Positions 28,800 to 42,101 of a stretch of 64,000 nt of DNA are shown piece after piece. The position numbers were made by a program, and so were the translations under genes. The notes under the pieces are model-generated. The model was not told the DNA's origin. It saw nothing but the letters and a program-made list of their open reading frames with translations, and searched no databases. The stretch is from contig JAQZBP010000001.1 in NCBI GenBank assembly GCA_029237815.1, forward strand, positions 248,001 to 312,000, given 5' to 3'. The stretch's first letter is position 1, and each line of letters opens with the position of its first letter. The stretch is from Moraxellaceae bacterium (GTDB lineage Bacteria; Pseudomonadota; Gammaproteobacteria; Pseudomonadales; Moraxellaceae).

Positions 28800-30245
28800 T
28801 TACTCACCCGGTTGCAGATACAAACCGTGATGCGCGAGCTCCTGCGCAATCACACCCACATTGCCGGCACCTTGCGTCAGCAGCACGTCGCCGGGCTGCA
28901 GGACATGGCGCAACAGCTCACCCATTTCATTCGTGTTCTCGACAAACACCGGGTCCACCGTACCGCGCGTGCGGATGCTGCGCGCCAGCGTGCGGCCATC
29001 GGCGCCCGTGATCGGCTTCTCGCCGGCGCTGTACACGTCGAGCAGCAGCAGGCTGTCGACCGTGGAGAGCACCTGCACGAAATCCTCGAAGCAGTCGCGC
29101 GTACGCGAGTAGCGGTGCGGCTGGAACATCATCACCAGGCGACGGTCGGGGAAGCTCTGGCGCGCCGCCTTGATGGTGGCGTCGACTTCGCGCGGATGAT
29201 GGCCGTAGTCGTCGACCAGGCGCACGGTGCCCTTCCCGCAGGGGAACTCGCCCAGCTGCTGGAAGCGGCGGCCGACACCCTGGAAATTGGCCAGCGCACG
29301 CACGATGGCGTCGTCGCTCACTTTCTCGTCGGTGGCGATGGCGATCGCCGCCAGCGAATTCAGCACGTTGTGCAGGCCCGGCAGGTTGAGCGTGACCGGC
29401 AGCAGCGCGTGACCCGGGCGCTGCACGGTGAAATGCGTCTGCAGGCCGTCCTGGTGGATGTCGATGGCGCGGATGTCGTTGTCGGCACCCATGCCGTAGG
29501 TGATGGTGGGGCGACCGATCTCGCCGAGCAGCCCGCGGATCACGGGGTCGTCGCCGCAGACCACGGCCAGGCCGTAGAACGGCAGGTTGTGCAGGAATTC
29601 GATGAAGGTCTGCTTCAGCTTGTCGAAGCTGCCGCCATAGGTGTCCATGTGGTCGGCGTCGATGTTGGTGACGATGGACGCCATCGGCTGCAGGTGCAGG
29701 AAGGACGCGTCGCTCTCGTCGGCCTCGGCCACGAAGTAGCGGCTGGCACCGAGCTTGGCGTTGGTACCAGCGGAGTTCAGCAGGCCACCGATCACGAAAG
29801 TGGGATCGCGGCCGTCTTCGGCCAGGATTGAGGACAGCAGCGAAGTGGTGGTGGTCTTGCCGTGGGTGCCGGCGACGGCGATGCCGTGGCGCCAGCGCAT
29901 CAGCTCGGCCAGCATCTCGGCGCGGCGCACGATGGGCAGGCGGGCCTCGCGGGCAGCGGCAATCTCGGGATTCTCGCTATCGATTGCGGTAGACACCACG
30001 ACCACGTCCACGCCTTCCACGTTGCCGGGCTGGTGGCCGATGAAGACCTTTGCGCCCAGCTTTTCGAGGCGCTCGGTGGTCTTGCCGGCTTTCAGGTCGG
30101 AGCCGGAAATCTGGTAACCCTGGTTCAGCAGCACCTCGGCGATGCCGCACATGCCGGCGCCACCGATGCCGATGAAGTGGATACGGCGGATGCGGCGCAT
30201 CTCGGGAATCTCAATCAGGCGCGAACGCTGCGGGCTCGGGCTCAT
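28800..30245 (-). CDS. murC: UDP-N-acetylmuramate--L-alanine ligase
   Basis: Adds L-Ala to UDP-MurNAc, the first amino-acid step of the stem peptide. The 481-residue protein has [18 protein letters not shown] (N-terminal nucleotide domain), the P-loop [24 protein letters not shown], and [14 protein letters not shown]. Translationally coupled to murG by an ATGA overlap. Confidence 0.97.
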   Translation of the reverse strand: MSPSPQRSRLIEIPEMRRIRRIHFIGIGGAGMCGIAEVLLNQGYQISGSDLKAGKTTERLEKLGAKVFIGHQPGNVEGVDVVVVSTAIDSENPEIAAAREARLPIVRRAEMLAELMRWRHGIAVAGTHGKTTTTSLLSSILAEDGRDPTFVIGGLLNSAGTNAKLGASRYFVAEADESDASFLHLQPMASIVTNIDADHMDTYGGSFDKLKQTFIEFLHNLPFYGLAVVCGDDPVIRGLLGEIGRPTITYGMGADNDIRAIDIHQDGLQTHFTVQRPGHALLPVTLNLPGLHNVLNSLAAIAIATDEKVSDDAIVRALANFQGVGRRFQQLGEFPCGKGTVRLVDDYGHHPREVDATIKAARQSFPDRRLVMMFQPHRYSRTRDCFEDFVQVLSTVDSLLLLDVYSAGEKPITGADGRTLARSIRTRGTVDPVFVENTNEMGELLRHVLQPGDVLLTQGAGNVGVIAQELAHHGLYLQPGE

Positions 30246-31317
30246 TGGCCACCTCTCAGGCAGGCCTGCACCACGGTTTCGGTGGCTTCAGGCTTGGCCA
30301 GCGCACGGGCGATGCTGGCCATCTTCAACAGTTGTGCGCGATCGAGCAGCGGCTCGAGTTCGGCGGCGAGTTTGGCGGCGGTCAGGTCCTGCTGGCGGAA
30401 CAGCTTCGCGGCGCCCGCCTCGGAGAGGAAGCGGCCATTGGCCGTCTGGTGGTCGTCCACCGCGAACGGATACGGGATCAGCACGGAGGCGACGCCGGCA
30501 CAGGCGATCTCGGCCACGGTGAGCGCACCGGAGCGGCACACCACGAGGTCGGCCCAGCCGTACATGGCCGCCATGTCGTCGATAAAGGGCAGCACGTCCG
30601 CCTGCACGCCGAGCGACTGGTATTTCGCCGCGGCCTTGTCCGCATTCTTCTTGCCGGCCTGATGGCGAATCACCATGCCCTGCTTCTGCACCAGCAGCGC
30701 GAGCGCTTCCGGCACGAGTTCGTTCAGCGCGACGGCGCCCTGACTGCCACCCAGCACCAGCACGCGCAGCGGACCGGTATGCGTCTCGAAGCGCTCGGCC
30801 GGCGCCGGCAGCGCGGAGATTTCGGGTCGCACGGGATTGCCGACGCACTTCACCTTGGCGGCCGGGGCGAAGGCGCCCGGAAAGGCCTCCAGCACCTGTG
30901 TCGCCAGGTTGGAAAGCTGGCGATTGGTGAAGCCGGCAATGGCGTTCTGCTCATGGATCAGCAGCGGCTTGCCAAGCAGGCGCGCGGCCACGCCGCCCGG
31001 CCCCGTGACATAGCCACCCAGACCGATCACGACATCGGCCTCGACCGCCTTCAGCGCCTGCATGGCTTTCAGCACGGCCACCACCAGCTTGAACGGCGCG
31101 AGCAGCAGGCGCTTCAGGCCCTGCCCGCGCACGCCGCTCACCTCGAGATAGGTGATGTCGAAGCGGCGCGCAGGCACGAGCTCGGCCTCGATGCCGGCAC
31201 GGGTGCCCAGCCAGTGGATCTTCACGCCGCGCGCGCGCAGCGCCTCGGCCACGGCCAGCGCCGGGAACACATGGCCGCCGGTGCCGCCGGCCATCACGAC
31301 CACGCTTTTCACGTTAC

Positions 31318-31321
<4 letters not shown>
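30242..31321 (-). CDS. murG: UDP-GlcNAc transferase MurG (lipid II synthase)
   Basis: Peripheral membrane GT-B enzyme adding GlcNAc to lipid I to make lipid II. The 359-residue protein starts [21 protein letters not shown], and carries [26 protein letters not shown] and [17 protein letters not shown]. The ATG at [13 protein letters not shown] lies inside the ftsW end (ATGA overlap), which decided the start; the longer frame is antisense-free but overlaps ftsW and has no similarity. Confidence 0.97.
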
Positions 31322-34941
<3,620 letters not shown>

Positions 34942-34944
34942 GTA

Positions 34945-36309
34945 TCAGGACTCCTTGTTGTCCGCTTGCGCCTTGTCGAGCAGCGCGTTGACCACGTTTT
35001 CCATCTTCGCGCTGCGCGATCCCTTCACCAGCAGCGTCACGACGGTTTCCAGTTCTTTTTCCAGCTCATCGATCAGCGCCTGCTGACCGGTGAACATGCG
35101 GGCTTCGCTCCCGAAGCCGGCGGCGGTGAAGTGGCTGTACTGGCCCACTGTGTAAAGCGCATCTATTTTTTTCATTCTTGCGTACTCTCCCACCTCGTGA
35201 TGGCCGGACTCGGTTGCACTGCCGAGTTCCCCCATGTCGCCCAGCACGACCACTTTGCGGCCCGGCATTTCGGCGAGCACGTCGATCGCCGCCTTCATCG
35301 AGGAAGGATTGGCGTTGTAGGTGTCGTCGATCAGCCGGCAATCGGCGGTCGGGACATGGAGGTTCAGGCGGCCCGGGGCCGGCAGCGTACGTGCCAGCCC
35401 GGAGGCAATCTTGCCGAGCGGCACGAGACAGGCGTGCGCAAGAGCGGCCGCGGCGAGCGCGTTGGCCACGTTGTGGCGACCAAGCATGCGTAGCTCAATG
35501 CTGGCGCTGCGGGTGCCGATATGAAGATCGAAGACGTAGCAGCCGGAATCGGCCTGGCGGATGTTGTCGCCCCAGACGTCGGCCCTCTGCTTGAGGGAAT
35601 AGCCCAGCACCTGGCGACCCTTGCACAGGCCCTGCCAGTAAGGCGCGAATTCGTCGTCGAGGTTGATGCAGGCGACGCCGCCCGCCACCAGGCCACCGTA
35701 GATCTCGCCCTTGGCGCGGGCGATGCCCTCGCGACTGCCGAAGCCCTCGAGATGGGCGGTGCCGACATTGGTGATGGTGACGGCACGCGGCTCCACCAGG
35801 TGGCTGGTGTAATCGATCTCGCCGACATGGTTGGCGCCGAGCTCGAACACGCCGTACTTGTGCGACTCGTTCAGGCGGAACAGCGTCAGCGGCACGCCGA
35901 TGTCGTTGTTCTTGTTGCCGAGCGTGGCCAGCGTCGGGCCCATTTCCGCGAAAACGCTCGCCACGAATTCCTTGGTGGTGGTCTTGCCGGCACTGCCGGT
36001 CATGGCCACGCTGACGATATCGAACTGCTGGCGCCAGGCGTGCGCGATGCGGCCCAGCGCCTGCTGGGTGTCATCCACCAGCAGCTGCGGCACGGGCAGG
36101 CCGGGCTGCTCTTCGCTCACCACGACGGCGGCGGCGCCCTTGGCCGCAGCATCCGCGGCAAAGCGGTTGCCGTTGAAATGCGCGCCGGAGAGCGCGATGA
36201 AGAGCTCGCCGCCGGCCAGCGTGCGCGTATCCGTGGAAAATGCGCGGATGTCGCGGTCTTCCCCGATCAGCCGGGCCTGCAGCAGGAAAGCCATGTGCGA
36301 GAGTTTCAT
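34945..36309 (-). CDS. murF: UDP-MurNAc-tripeptide--D-Ala-D-Ala ligase
   Basis: Adds D-Ala-D-Ala, made by Ddl, to complete UDP-MurNAc-pentapeptide. The 454-residue protein shows the P-loop MTGSAGKTTTKEFVASV, LGNKNNDIGVPLTLFRL, and DDTYNANPSSMKAAIDVLA, a MurF-specific motif. ATGA overlap with murE, and 3 bp from mraY. Confidence 0.97.
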   Translation of the reverse strand: MKLSHMAFLLQARLIGEDRDIRAFSTDTRTLAGGELFIALSGAHFNGNRFAADAAAKGAAAVVVSEEQPGLPVPQLLVDDTQQALGRIAHAWRQQFDIVSVAMTGSAGKTTTKEFVASVFAEMGPTLATLGNKNNDIGVPLTLFRLNESHKYGVFELGANHVGEIDYTSHLVEPRAVTITNVGTAHLEGFGSREGIARAKGEIYGGLVAGGVACINLDDEFAPYWQGLCKGRQVLGYSLKQRADVWGDNIRQADSGCYVFDLHIGTRSASIELRMLGRHNVANALAAAALAHACLVPLGKIASGLARTLPAPGRLNLHVPTADCRLIDDTYNANPSSMKAAIDVLAEMPGRKVVVLGDMGELGSATESGHHEVGEYARMKKIDALYTVGQYSHFTAAGFGSEARMFTGQQALIDELEKELETVVTLLVKGSRSAKMENVVNALLDKAQADNKES

Positions 36310-37775
36310 GCGCCCCTCCAGCGAGTCAGTGCCGTCCGCACTTCCTCGGCATCACTGAAGGCGTGGCGGACACCCGCCACTTCCTGGTAGTCCTCATGGC
36401 CCTTGCCGGCCACCAGCACGATGTCGTTACGCGCCGCAGAGAGAACGGCGTCATGGATGGCGCGATGGCGATCCAGCTCCACGACCACCGGATGGCTGCC
36501 GATGCCGCCGCAGATCTCCTCGACGATGGCCTGCGGGCTTTCCGAGCGCGGGTTGTCGCTGGTCAGCACGACGTGGTCGGCGAGGCGAGCGGCGATCTCG
36601 CCCATCTGCGGACGCTTGCCGCGGTCGCGGTCGCCGCCACAGCCGAACACGCAGATAAGGCGGCCGGCGGCATGTTCGCGCAGGCTGGCCAGCACCTTCT
36701 CCAGCGCATCCGGGGTATGGGCGTAGTCCACCACCACCGTTGGATGCGCACCGGCGAAGCTCTGCATGCGGCCCGGCACCGGCTGTGCCTGGCGCAGCGC
36801 CTCGACGATGTCGCCCAGCGGCAGGTCAAGCGCCAGCAGCCCGCCCATCACCGCCAGCACGTTGCTGACGTTGAAGCGCCCCAGCAGCGGCGTCGTGAAT
36901 TCGCAGTCGCCGGCCGGCGTGGCAACCTGCAGCGACAGGCCGGAGAGCGTCGGCTCGATCTTCAGCGCACGGATATGGGCATGGCTGTCCGTGCGCTGGC
37001 TGTAGCTCAGCATGCGCACGCCGCGCGGCAGCACTTCGGCATAGCGGCGGCCAGCAGGATCGTCGGCATTCAGCACGGCCACCTGCAGGCCGGGCCAGCG
37101 GAACAGGATTTCCTTGGCGGCGGCATAGTTGTCCATGTCGCCGTGGTAATCGAGGTGGTCGCGCGTGAGGTTGGTGAAGAGCGCAACACGAATGGCGGTG
37201 CCGTTCAGGCGACCCTGCACAAGGCCATGCGAACTGGCTTCCATCGCCACGCACTGCGTACCCTGGGTGACGAACTGCGCGAGCTTGCCCTGCAGGCGAC
37301 AGGCATCGAGCGTGGTGTGCGTGGACTTCTCGAGCTGCCCGTAGAGGCCGTTGCCGAGCGTCCCCAGCACACCGCTTTTCTTGCCGAGACGGGTCAGTGC
37401 GCCGGCCAACAGGTTGGCCACGCTGGTCTTGCCATTGGTACCCGTCACTGCCAGCACGGCGAGCTGCTGCGAGGGATCGTCGAAGAAGCGCGCCGCGATA
37501 TGCCCCAGCAGCGCCGGCAGCTGCGGCACCGCGATCACCGGCACGCTGCCGACCACCGTCGTCTCCGGCCACGCCACGCCCTGCTCCGCAAAGACGGCGG
37601 CAGCACCGGCGCCAATCGCGGCGGAAATGAAATCGCGTGCATCATGGCTCTCGCCACGGGTCGCCAGGAACAGCATGCCGGGGCGCACGTCGCGGCTGTC
37701 GAGGGCCAGCGCAGAAACGGTTACTGCCGCATATGCGGCAGGGACGTCAGGCCAGAGCTGGAGAAGACGCTTCAT
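36306..37775 (-). CDS. murE: UDP-MurNAc-L-Ala-D-Glu--meso-diaminopimelate ligase
   Basis: Adds the third stem residue. The P-loop VTGTNGKTSVANLLAGAL and FTNLTRDHLDYHGDM are clear. The specificity motif DNPRSESP matches the DNPR type found in meso-diaminopimelate-adding enzymes, consistent with a Gram-negative wall. Length is 489 residues. The ATG at MKRLLQLWPDVPA lies in an ATGA overlap with ftsI; a start five codons upstream is possible. Confidence 0.97.
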   Translation of the reverse strand: MKRLLQLWPDVPAAYAAVTVSALALDSRDVRPGMLFLATRGESHDARDFISAAIGAGAAAVFAEQGVAWPETTVVGSVPVIAVPQLPALLGHIAARFFDDPSQQLAVLAVTGTNGKTSVANLLAGALTRLGKKSGVLGTLGNGLYGQLEKSTHTTLDACRLQGKLAQFVTQGTQCVAMEASSHGLVQGRLNGTAIRVALFTNLTRDHLDYHGDMDNYAAAKEILFRWPGLQVAVLNADDPAGRRYAEVLPRGVRMLSYSQRTDSHAHIRALKIEPTLSGLSLQVATPAGDCEFTTPLLGRFNVSNVLAVMGGLLALDLPLGDIVEALRQAQPVPGRMQSFAGAHPTVVVDYAHTPDALEKVLASLREHAAGRLICVFGCGGDRDRGKRPQMGEIAARLADHVVLTSDNPRSESPQAIVEEICGGIGSHPVVVELDRHRAIHDAVLSAARNDIVLVAGKGHEDYQEVAGVRHAFSDAEEVRTALTRWRGA

Positions 37776-39523
37776 GCTCCGCCTCCCCATCGTCGCACCA
37801 CGGCCACGGCCGGCAATTGCCCCTGCCGCGCGAGATGCTCGGCGCTGCGATCGGGTTCCACGTTCATGAGCCGCAGCGTCTCGGCCATGATGCGCGAGAA
37901 CACCGGCGCCGAGACCAGGCCGCCGTAGTACTGGCCGTTGCTCGGCGAATCCACCACCACCGCCAGCACCACGCGCGGCTTGCTGGCCGGCGCCATGCCG
38001 ACGAAGGTGGACATGTACTGGTCGGTGGCATAGCTGCCGTTCTGCGCCTTGTGCGCGGTACCGGTCTTGCCGGCGATGCGGTAGCCCGGCACGGCCGCCT
38101 TGATCGCGGTGCCGTCGGTGGTGACCACGGACTCCATCATCGGGATCAGTTGCACGGCGATCTTTTCATCCAGCACGCGCAGGCCCGGCACCGGATCGTT
38201 CACCTTGAGGAAACTCACCGGGCGGTAGATGCCGCCGCTGGCGATGGTGGCGTAGGACTGGGCCAGCTGCAGCGCCGTCACCGTCAGCCCATAACCATAG
38301 GACATGGTCGCGACTTCGACCGGGCGCCAGCGCTGCGGCGGCTGCAGCAGGCCCGCGCTCTCGCCCGGGAAGCCCGACCCCGTGGTCTTGCCGAAACCGA
38401 TGCGCGAGAAGAAGGTCGGCAGCGTCTCGCGCGGCAGCGCGAGGGCGATCTGCGCGGACGCCACGTTGCTCGACTTGGTGATGATCGTGCCCATGTCGAT
38501 CACGCCGTAGTTGTCGTGGTCGCGGATCGTCTTGTTGTAGACCGTGAGGGTGCCGGGGTTGGTGTTGAAGAGGCTGCGCGCCGTGTACTTGCCGCTTTCC
38601 AGCGCCGCCGCCACGGTGAACGGCTTCATGGTGGAGCCCGGCTCGAACATGTCGGTGACGGCGCGGTTGCGCATCTGCTCGGGGCGCAGCTTGCCGCGGT
38701 TGTTCGGGTTGTAGGACGGCTGGTTCACCATGGCCAGCACCTCGCCCGTTTCCACGTCGAGCGCCACGGCCGTGCCGGCGCGCGCGCCGTTGAGCTCGAT
38801 GGCCTGCGCCAGTTCGCGGTAGGCCAGGTACTGGGTGCGCGCATCGAAGCTCAGGTGGACATCCTGGCCGGGGCGCGCCGGACGCAGCAGCGCCACGTCC
38901 TTCACCTTGGCACCCTTGAGGTCGCGCAGCACGCGACGCAGACCGGGCACGCCGCGCAGCCTCTCTTCTAGCTCGAGCTCGAGGCCTTCCTGACCCTGGT
39001 CGTCCAGGTTGGTGAAGCCGAGCAGGTGCGCCGTAACTTCGCCCTCGGGATAGAAGCGGCGGTATTCCGTCTTGCCATAGACGCCGGGAAGCCCCTCGGC
39101 GAGCACGGTGGCGGCGATATCCGGCGAGAGATGGCGTTTCAGGTAGAGGAATTCGCGCGACGCGTTCTTTTTCAGGCGCGCATCGAGCCAGCGGCGGTCG
39201 ACGTCGAGCAATGTGGCCAGGCGCGCAGTATCGATGCCCTCGCCAAGCGCCTCCTTCGGATTCATCCAGATCGAGGTCACCGGCGTGCTGACGGCCAGCG
39301 GCAGGCCGTTGCGGTCGCGCAGCATGCCGCGATGCGCGGAGATGGACTCCACACGCAACGTGCGTGCATCACCCTGCTTGCGCAGGAACTCCTGGTCCAC
39401 CACGTGCAGGTAGGCGGCGCGCGCGGCCATGCTGCCGAACAGGCCGAGCATGATCAGGCCCACCAGACGATGCCGTCCGGCGTAGGCCAGTTTCTGCTCC
39501 TTCTGCTTGGCTGCACGCGTCAT
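37772..39523 (-). CDS. ftsI: Septal transpeptidase FtsI (PBP3)
   Basis: Class B penicillin-binding protein that crosslinks septal peptidoglycan with FtsW. The 583-residue protein has one N-terminal membrane segment (about 20-40), the non-penicillin-binding module (RGMLRDRNGLPLAVS) and a transpeptidase domain with the active Ser in STMK (297-300), SSN, and KTGT. The start at MTRAAKQKEQ overlaps the ftsL stop (ATGA), typical of this cluster. Confidence 0.97.
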   Translation of the reverse strand: MTRAAKQKEQKLAYAGRHRLVGLIMLGLFGSMAARAAYLHVVDQEFLRKQGDARTLRVESISAHRGMLRDRNGLPLAVSTPVTSIWMNPKEALGEGIDTARLATLLDVDRRWLDARLKKNASREFLYLKRHLSPDIAATVLAEGLPGVYGKTEYRRFYPEGEVTAHLLGFTNLDDQGQEGLELELEERLRGVPGLRRVLRDLKGAKVKDVALLRPARPGQDVHLSFDARTQYLAYRELAQAIELNGARAGTAVALDVETGEVLAMVNQPSYNPNNRGKLRPEQMRNRAVTDMFEPGSTMKPFTVAAALESGKYTARSLFNTNPGTLTVYNKTIRDHDNYGVIDMGTIITKSSNVASAQIALALPRETLPTFFSRIGFGKTTGSGFPGESAGLLQPPQRWRPVEVATMSYGYGLTVTALQLAQSYATIASGGIYRPVSFLKVNDPVPGLRVLDEKIAVQLIPMMESVVTTDGTAIKAAVPGYRIAGKTGTAHKAQNGSYATDQYMSTFVGMAPASKPRVVLAVVVDSPSNGQYYGGLVSAPVFSRIMAETLRLMNVEPDRSAEHLARQGQLPAVAVVRRWGGGA

Positions 39524-39846
39524 TGCCGCACCATGATGATTTCCGTGGGCGCCGGATTGCGCATCTGCAGCTGCTCGGTGGCGAGCTTGCCGATTCGGCC
39601 GTAAGCGCCCCAGGTGTGCTGTTCCAGCAAGAGCTGGCCCCACTCGGTTTCCAGCCTGTCGCGCTCGGCTTCCAGGCGGGTGAGTTCGTTCAGGTAGGAA
39701 CGCGACTTGTGCGCGCTATAGGCCACGGCCACGGCGGTGGTCACCAGCGTCAACACGACGGCGGCAGCTGTCAGCGGGCCCAGCAGGCGCAGCAGGCTCT
39801 CGCGCACCCGCGCCTCGACGGCGGCCTTCAACGCGACGGCGCTCAT
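39520..39846 (-). CDS. ftsL: Cell division protein FtsL
   Basis: Small bitopic divisome protein of 108 residues that forms the FtsQLB complex. It has one membrane segment (about 24-46) and a periplasmic coiled coil (SYLNELTRLEAERDRLETEW) followed by the conserved LLLEQHTWGAYGRIGKLA. Four-base overlaps with rsmH and ftsI. Sequence is poorly conserved in general, but position and architecture are decisive. Confidence 0.93.
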   Translation of the reverse strand: MSAVALKAAVEARVRESLLRLLGPLTAAAVVLTLVTTAVAVAYSAHKSRSYLNELTRLEAERDRLETEWGQLLLEQHTWGAYGRIGKLATEQLQMRNPAPTEIIMVRQ

Positions 39847-40784
39847 GCGGCCTCCGCGATCTTTTCCGCCACGCGCAGGCGGGCGCTGCGGGCGCGCGGA
39901 TTGGCGGCGACCTCGGCCGGGGAAGGCTCGATGGCCTTGCCCACGATGCGCAGGCGCGGCTTCAGCATGTCCACGGTGACGGGCAGGCCGGGCGGGAAAT
40001 CATCGCCCTTTGCTTCCTTCTGGAAGTACTGCTTGACCAGCCGGTCCTCCAGCGAGTGGAAACTGATCACGGCAAGGCGGCCGCCCGGCTTCAGCACGGC
40101 CAGCGCATCGCGCAGGAACACCTGGATGTCGGCGAGCTCGCTGTTCACGGCGATGCGGATGGCCTGGAAGACGCGGGTGGCGGGATGCTTGTGGCGCTCC
40201 CAGGCCGGATGCGCAGCAGCGACAATCTCAGCCAGGACCTTGGTGCGCGTGATCGGGGCTTCTGCACGGGCCTTGACGATGGCGCGGGCGATGCGGCGGG
40301 AGTGGCGCTCCTCGCCGTACTCGAAGAACACGCGCGCCATCTCCACCTCGTCCACGGCGGCCAGCCAGTCGGCAGCGCTCTGCCCGCGGGTGGTGTCCAT
40401 GCGCATGTCCAGGGGTCCGTCGTTCTGGAAGCTGAAGCCGCGGCTGGCATCGTCGAGCTGCGGCGAGGACACGCCGAGGTCGGCCAGCACGCCATCGATA
40501 TTGCCCGCGAGCCCGCGCGCCTTCAGTACAGAAAGAATGTCCGCGAAGGAGGCGTGGACGATGGCGAAGCGGGCATCCTCCTGCGCCAGGCGCTCACCGG
40601 CGGCGATGGCCTCCGGATCCTTGTCGAAACCGAACACGCGCGCGGTGGGCGACAGCATCGCCAGCAGGTGGCGCGTATGGCCCCCGCGGCCGAACGTGGC
40701 GTCGACGTAAACGCCGTCCCGTGCTCCCAATATCGACACTACCGCCTCATCAAGGAGCACGGTCTGGTGAACGAAGGTGCTCAT
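39843..40784 (-). CDS. rsmH: 16S rRNA m4C1402 N4-methyltransferase RsmH
   Basis: SAM-dependent methyltransferase that N4-methylates C1402 of 16S rRNA; RsmI, encoded nearby, 2'-O-methylates the same base. The 313-residue protein starts HQTVLLDEAVVSIL, then YVDATFGRGGHTRHLL (SAM motif), VLADLGVSSPQLDDASRGFSF, and ISFHSLEDRLVKQYF. It follows mraZ by 2 bp. Confidence 0.97.
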   Translation of the reverse strand: MSTFVHQTVLLDEAVVSILGARDGVYVDATFGRGGHTRHLLAMLSPTARVFGFDKDPEAIAAGERLAQEDARFAIVHASFADILSVLKARGLAGNIDGVLADLGVSSPQLDDASRGFSFQNDGPLDMRMDTTRGQSAADWLAAVDEVEMARVFFEYGEERHSRRIARAIVKARAEAPITRTKVLAEIVAAAHPAWERHKHPATRVFQAIRIAVNSELADIQVFLRDALAVLKPGGRLAVISFHSLEDRLVKQYFQKEAKGDDFPPGLPVTVDMLKPRLRIVGKAIEPSPAEVAANPRARSARLRVAEKIAEAA

Positions 40785-40786
40785 GG

Positions 40787-41242
40787 TTACAAGGCCAGGT
40801 TGTCGAGGGCGGCGGACAGCGCAGGGGACGAGATATCGATCTCTTCAGTCTGGGCCTGGATGGCATCCCAGGCTTGCTTGTCCCAGATTTCACATTTCTT
40901 GCCCTGTCCGGCGAGGACCACTGCCTTTTCCAGGCCGGCAAACTTGCGCAGCTCCGGGCTCAGCAGCAGGCGGCCGGAGGCATCCAGGCTGACTTCGGTG
41001 GCGTGGCCGATGATGCGGCGCTTGATACGGGCGGATTCGGGATCGGAGCCGGGCAGGCGGTTGAGGCCGGCCTCGATGGCTTCCCATTCATTGAGGGGAT
41101 AGAGGGCGAGACACTTCTCGCGCAGATCGACGGTGATGACGAAGTTACCCTGGCAACCGGCGAGCACGCGCCCGTGGTAACGCGTCGGCAAACCGATGCG
41201 CCCCTTGGCGTCCATATTGAGCTCGTCGTAACCCCTGAACAC
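40787..41242 (-). CDS. mraZ: Transcriptional regulator MraZ
   Basis: SpoVT/AbrB-like DNA-binding protein, first gene of the dcw cluster, which represses its own promoter in E. coli. The 151-residue protein has two AbrB-like repeats: FRGYDELNMDAKGRIGLPTRY and GHATEVSLDASGRLLLSPELR. The start is a GTG with an AGGCGGA site upstream; the conserved M-F-R-G N-terminus supports it. Its predicted operator repeats lie just upstream. Confidence 0.95.
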   Translation of the reverse strand: MFRGYDELNMDAKGRIGLPTRYHGRVLAGCQGNFVITVDLREKCLALYPLNEWEAIEAGLNRLPGSDPESARIKRRIIGHATEVSLDASGRLLLSPELRKFAGLEKAVVLAGQGKKCEIWDKQAWDAIQAQTEEIDISSPALSAALDNLAL

Positions 41243-41270
41243 GATCTAGTATCCGCCTGTTGGACTTTTC

Positions 41271-41306
41271 TTCCAGAAAACGCCACAAAACTGCACTTTT
41301 CCCCAC
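41271..41306 (-). promoter_or_regulatory. MraZ operator: TGG-containing direct repeats at 10-bp spacing
   Basis: On the minus strand, GTGGGGAAAA, GTGCAGTTTT, GTGGCGTTTT and CTGGAAGAAA follow each other at exactly 10-bp intervals. MraZ in other bacteria binds tandem TGGGN repeats of this spacing. Two units match well, two are degenerate. They lie just downstream of the predicted -10, where binding would block transcription. Confidence 0.7.
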
Positions 41307-41313
41307 CGGCGGA

Positions 41314-41343
41314 ACTATAGAGAAGCCCCTTCAAGAGCGTCAA
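41314..41343 (-). promoter_or_regulatory. mraZ: Sigma-70 promoter of the dcw cluster (Pmra)
   Basis: TTGACG and TATAGT separated by 18 bp on the minus strand, close to consensus. The predicted start falls at about 41307, at the edge of the MraZ repeats. AT-rich DNA immediately upstream could act as an UP element. Confidence 0.75.
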
Positions 41344-41697
41344 GGAAGCTTTGATTAGTTATAAGAAGTAAATTTACCTATACAGATCATATACTTAAAA
41401 ACTACTGTTCAAAATAGCAGCAAAGACCAAACCATTATAAATCAATAGATTACGTCGCCTATTTAATGCTGAAAGTTAAGACAAAGTTCATAAATATTTT
41501 TTGGTTATATAGGATATGGCGTTGGGAACAGCGGGCATTAAGCAGTTAGCACTTCCTAATTAGCCGCTCCGCCATTGGCGAACACTCTAAATCTTGGGGA
41601 TCATCGGTTCCGACCACGGCAGAGCCGGATTGCCCGGCCCCGCAGCCCGTTGCGGACTGGAGATTGGCGCCACCTTCAGGCAGGCACGCCAGGGAAA
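41344..41697. other. AT-rich intergenic segment between mraZ promoter and rnpB
   Basis: About 350 bp without a recognisable gene. Counting 41341-41520 gives 51 G or C in 180 bases, sharply below the GC-rich surroundings. It contains only very short frames on both strands. It sits directly after the 3' end of the RNase P RNA gene, so it may be the remnant of an insertion, an extended UP element, or structural DNA. Nothing more specific was identified. Confidence 0.6.
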
Positions 41698-41701
41698 AGG
41701 A

Positions 41702-42051
<350 letters not shown>

Positions 42052-42058
42052 GGCGCGG

Positions 42059-42087
42059 AGCTTACGGAGGACAACCACACAACTCAA
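42059..42087 (-). promoter_or_regulatory. Sigma-70 promoter of rnpB
   Basis: On the minus strand TTGAGT and TAAGCT are 17 bp apart; the predicted start is 7-8 bp downstream and coincides with the 5' end inferred from the P1 helix. Confidence 0.7.
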
Positions 42088-42101
42088 GCTGAAACGTCAG
42101 C

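Noticed and set aside
41520-41600. Possible integron attC-like inverted repeats (GGCGTTGGG ... CCATTGGCG)
   Set aside because: The core sites do not match the attC consensus GTTRRRY and no integrase or cassette gene is nearby.
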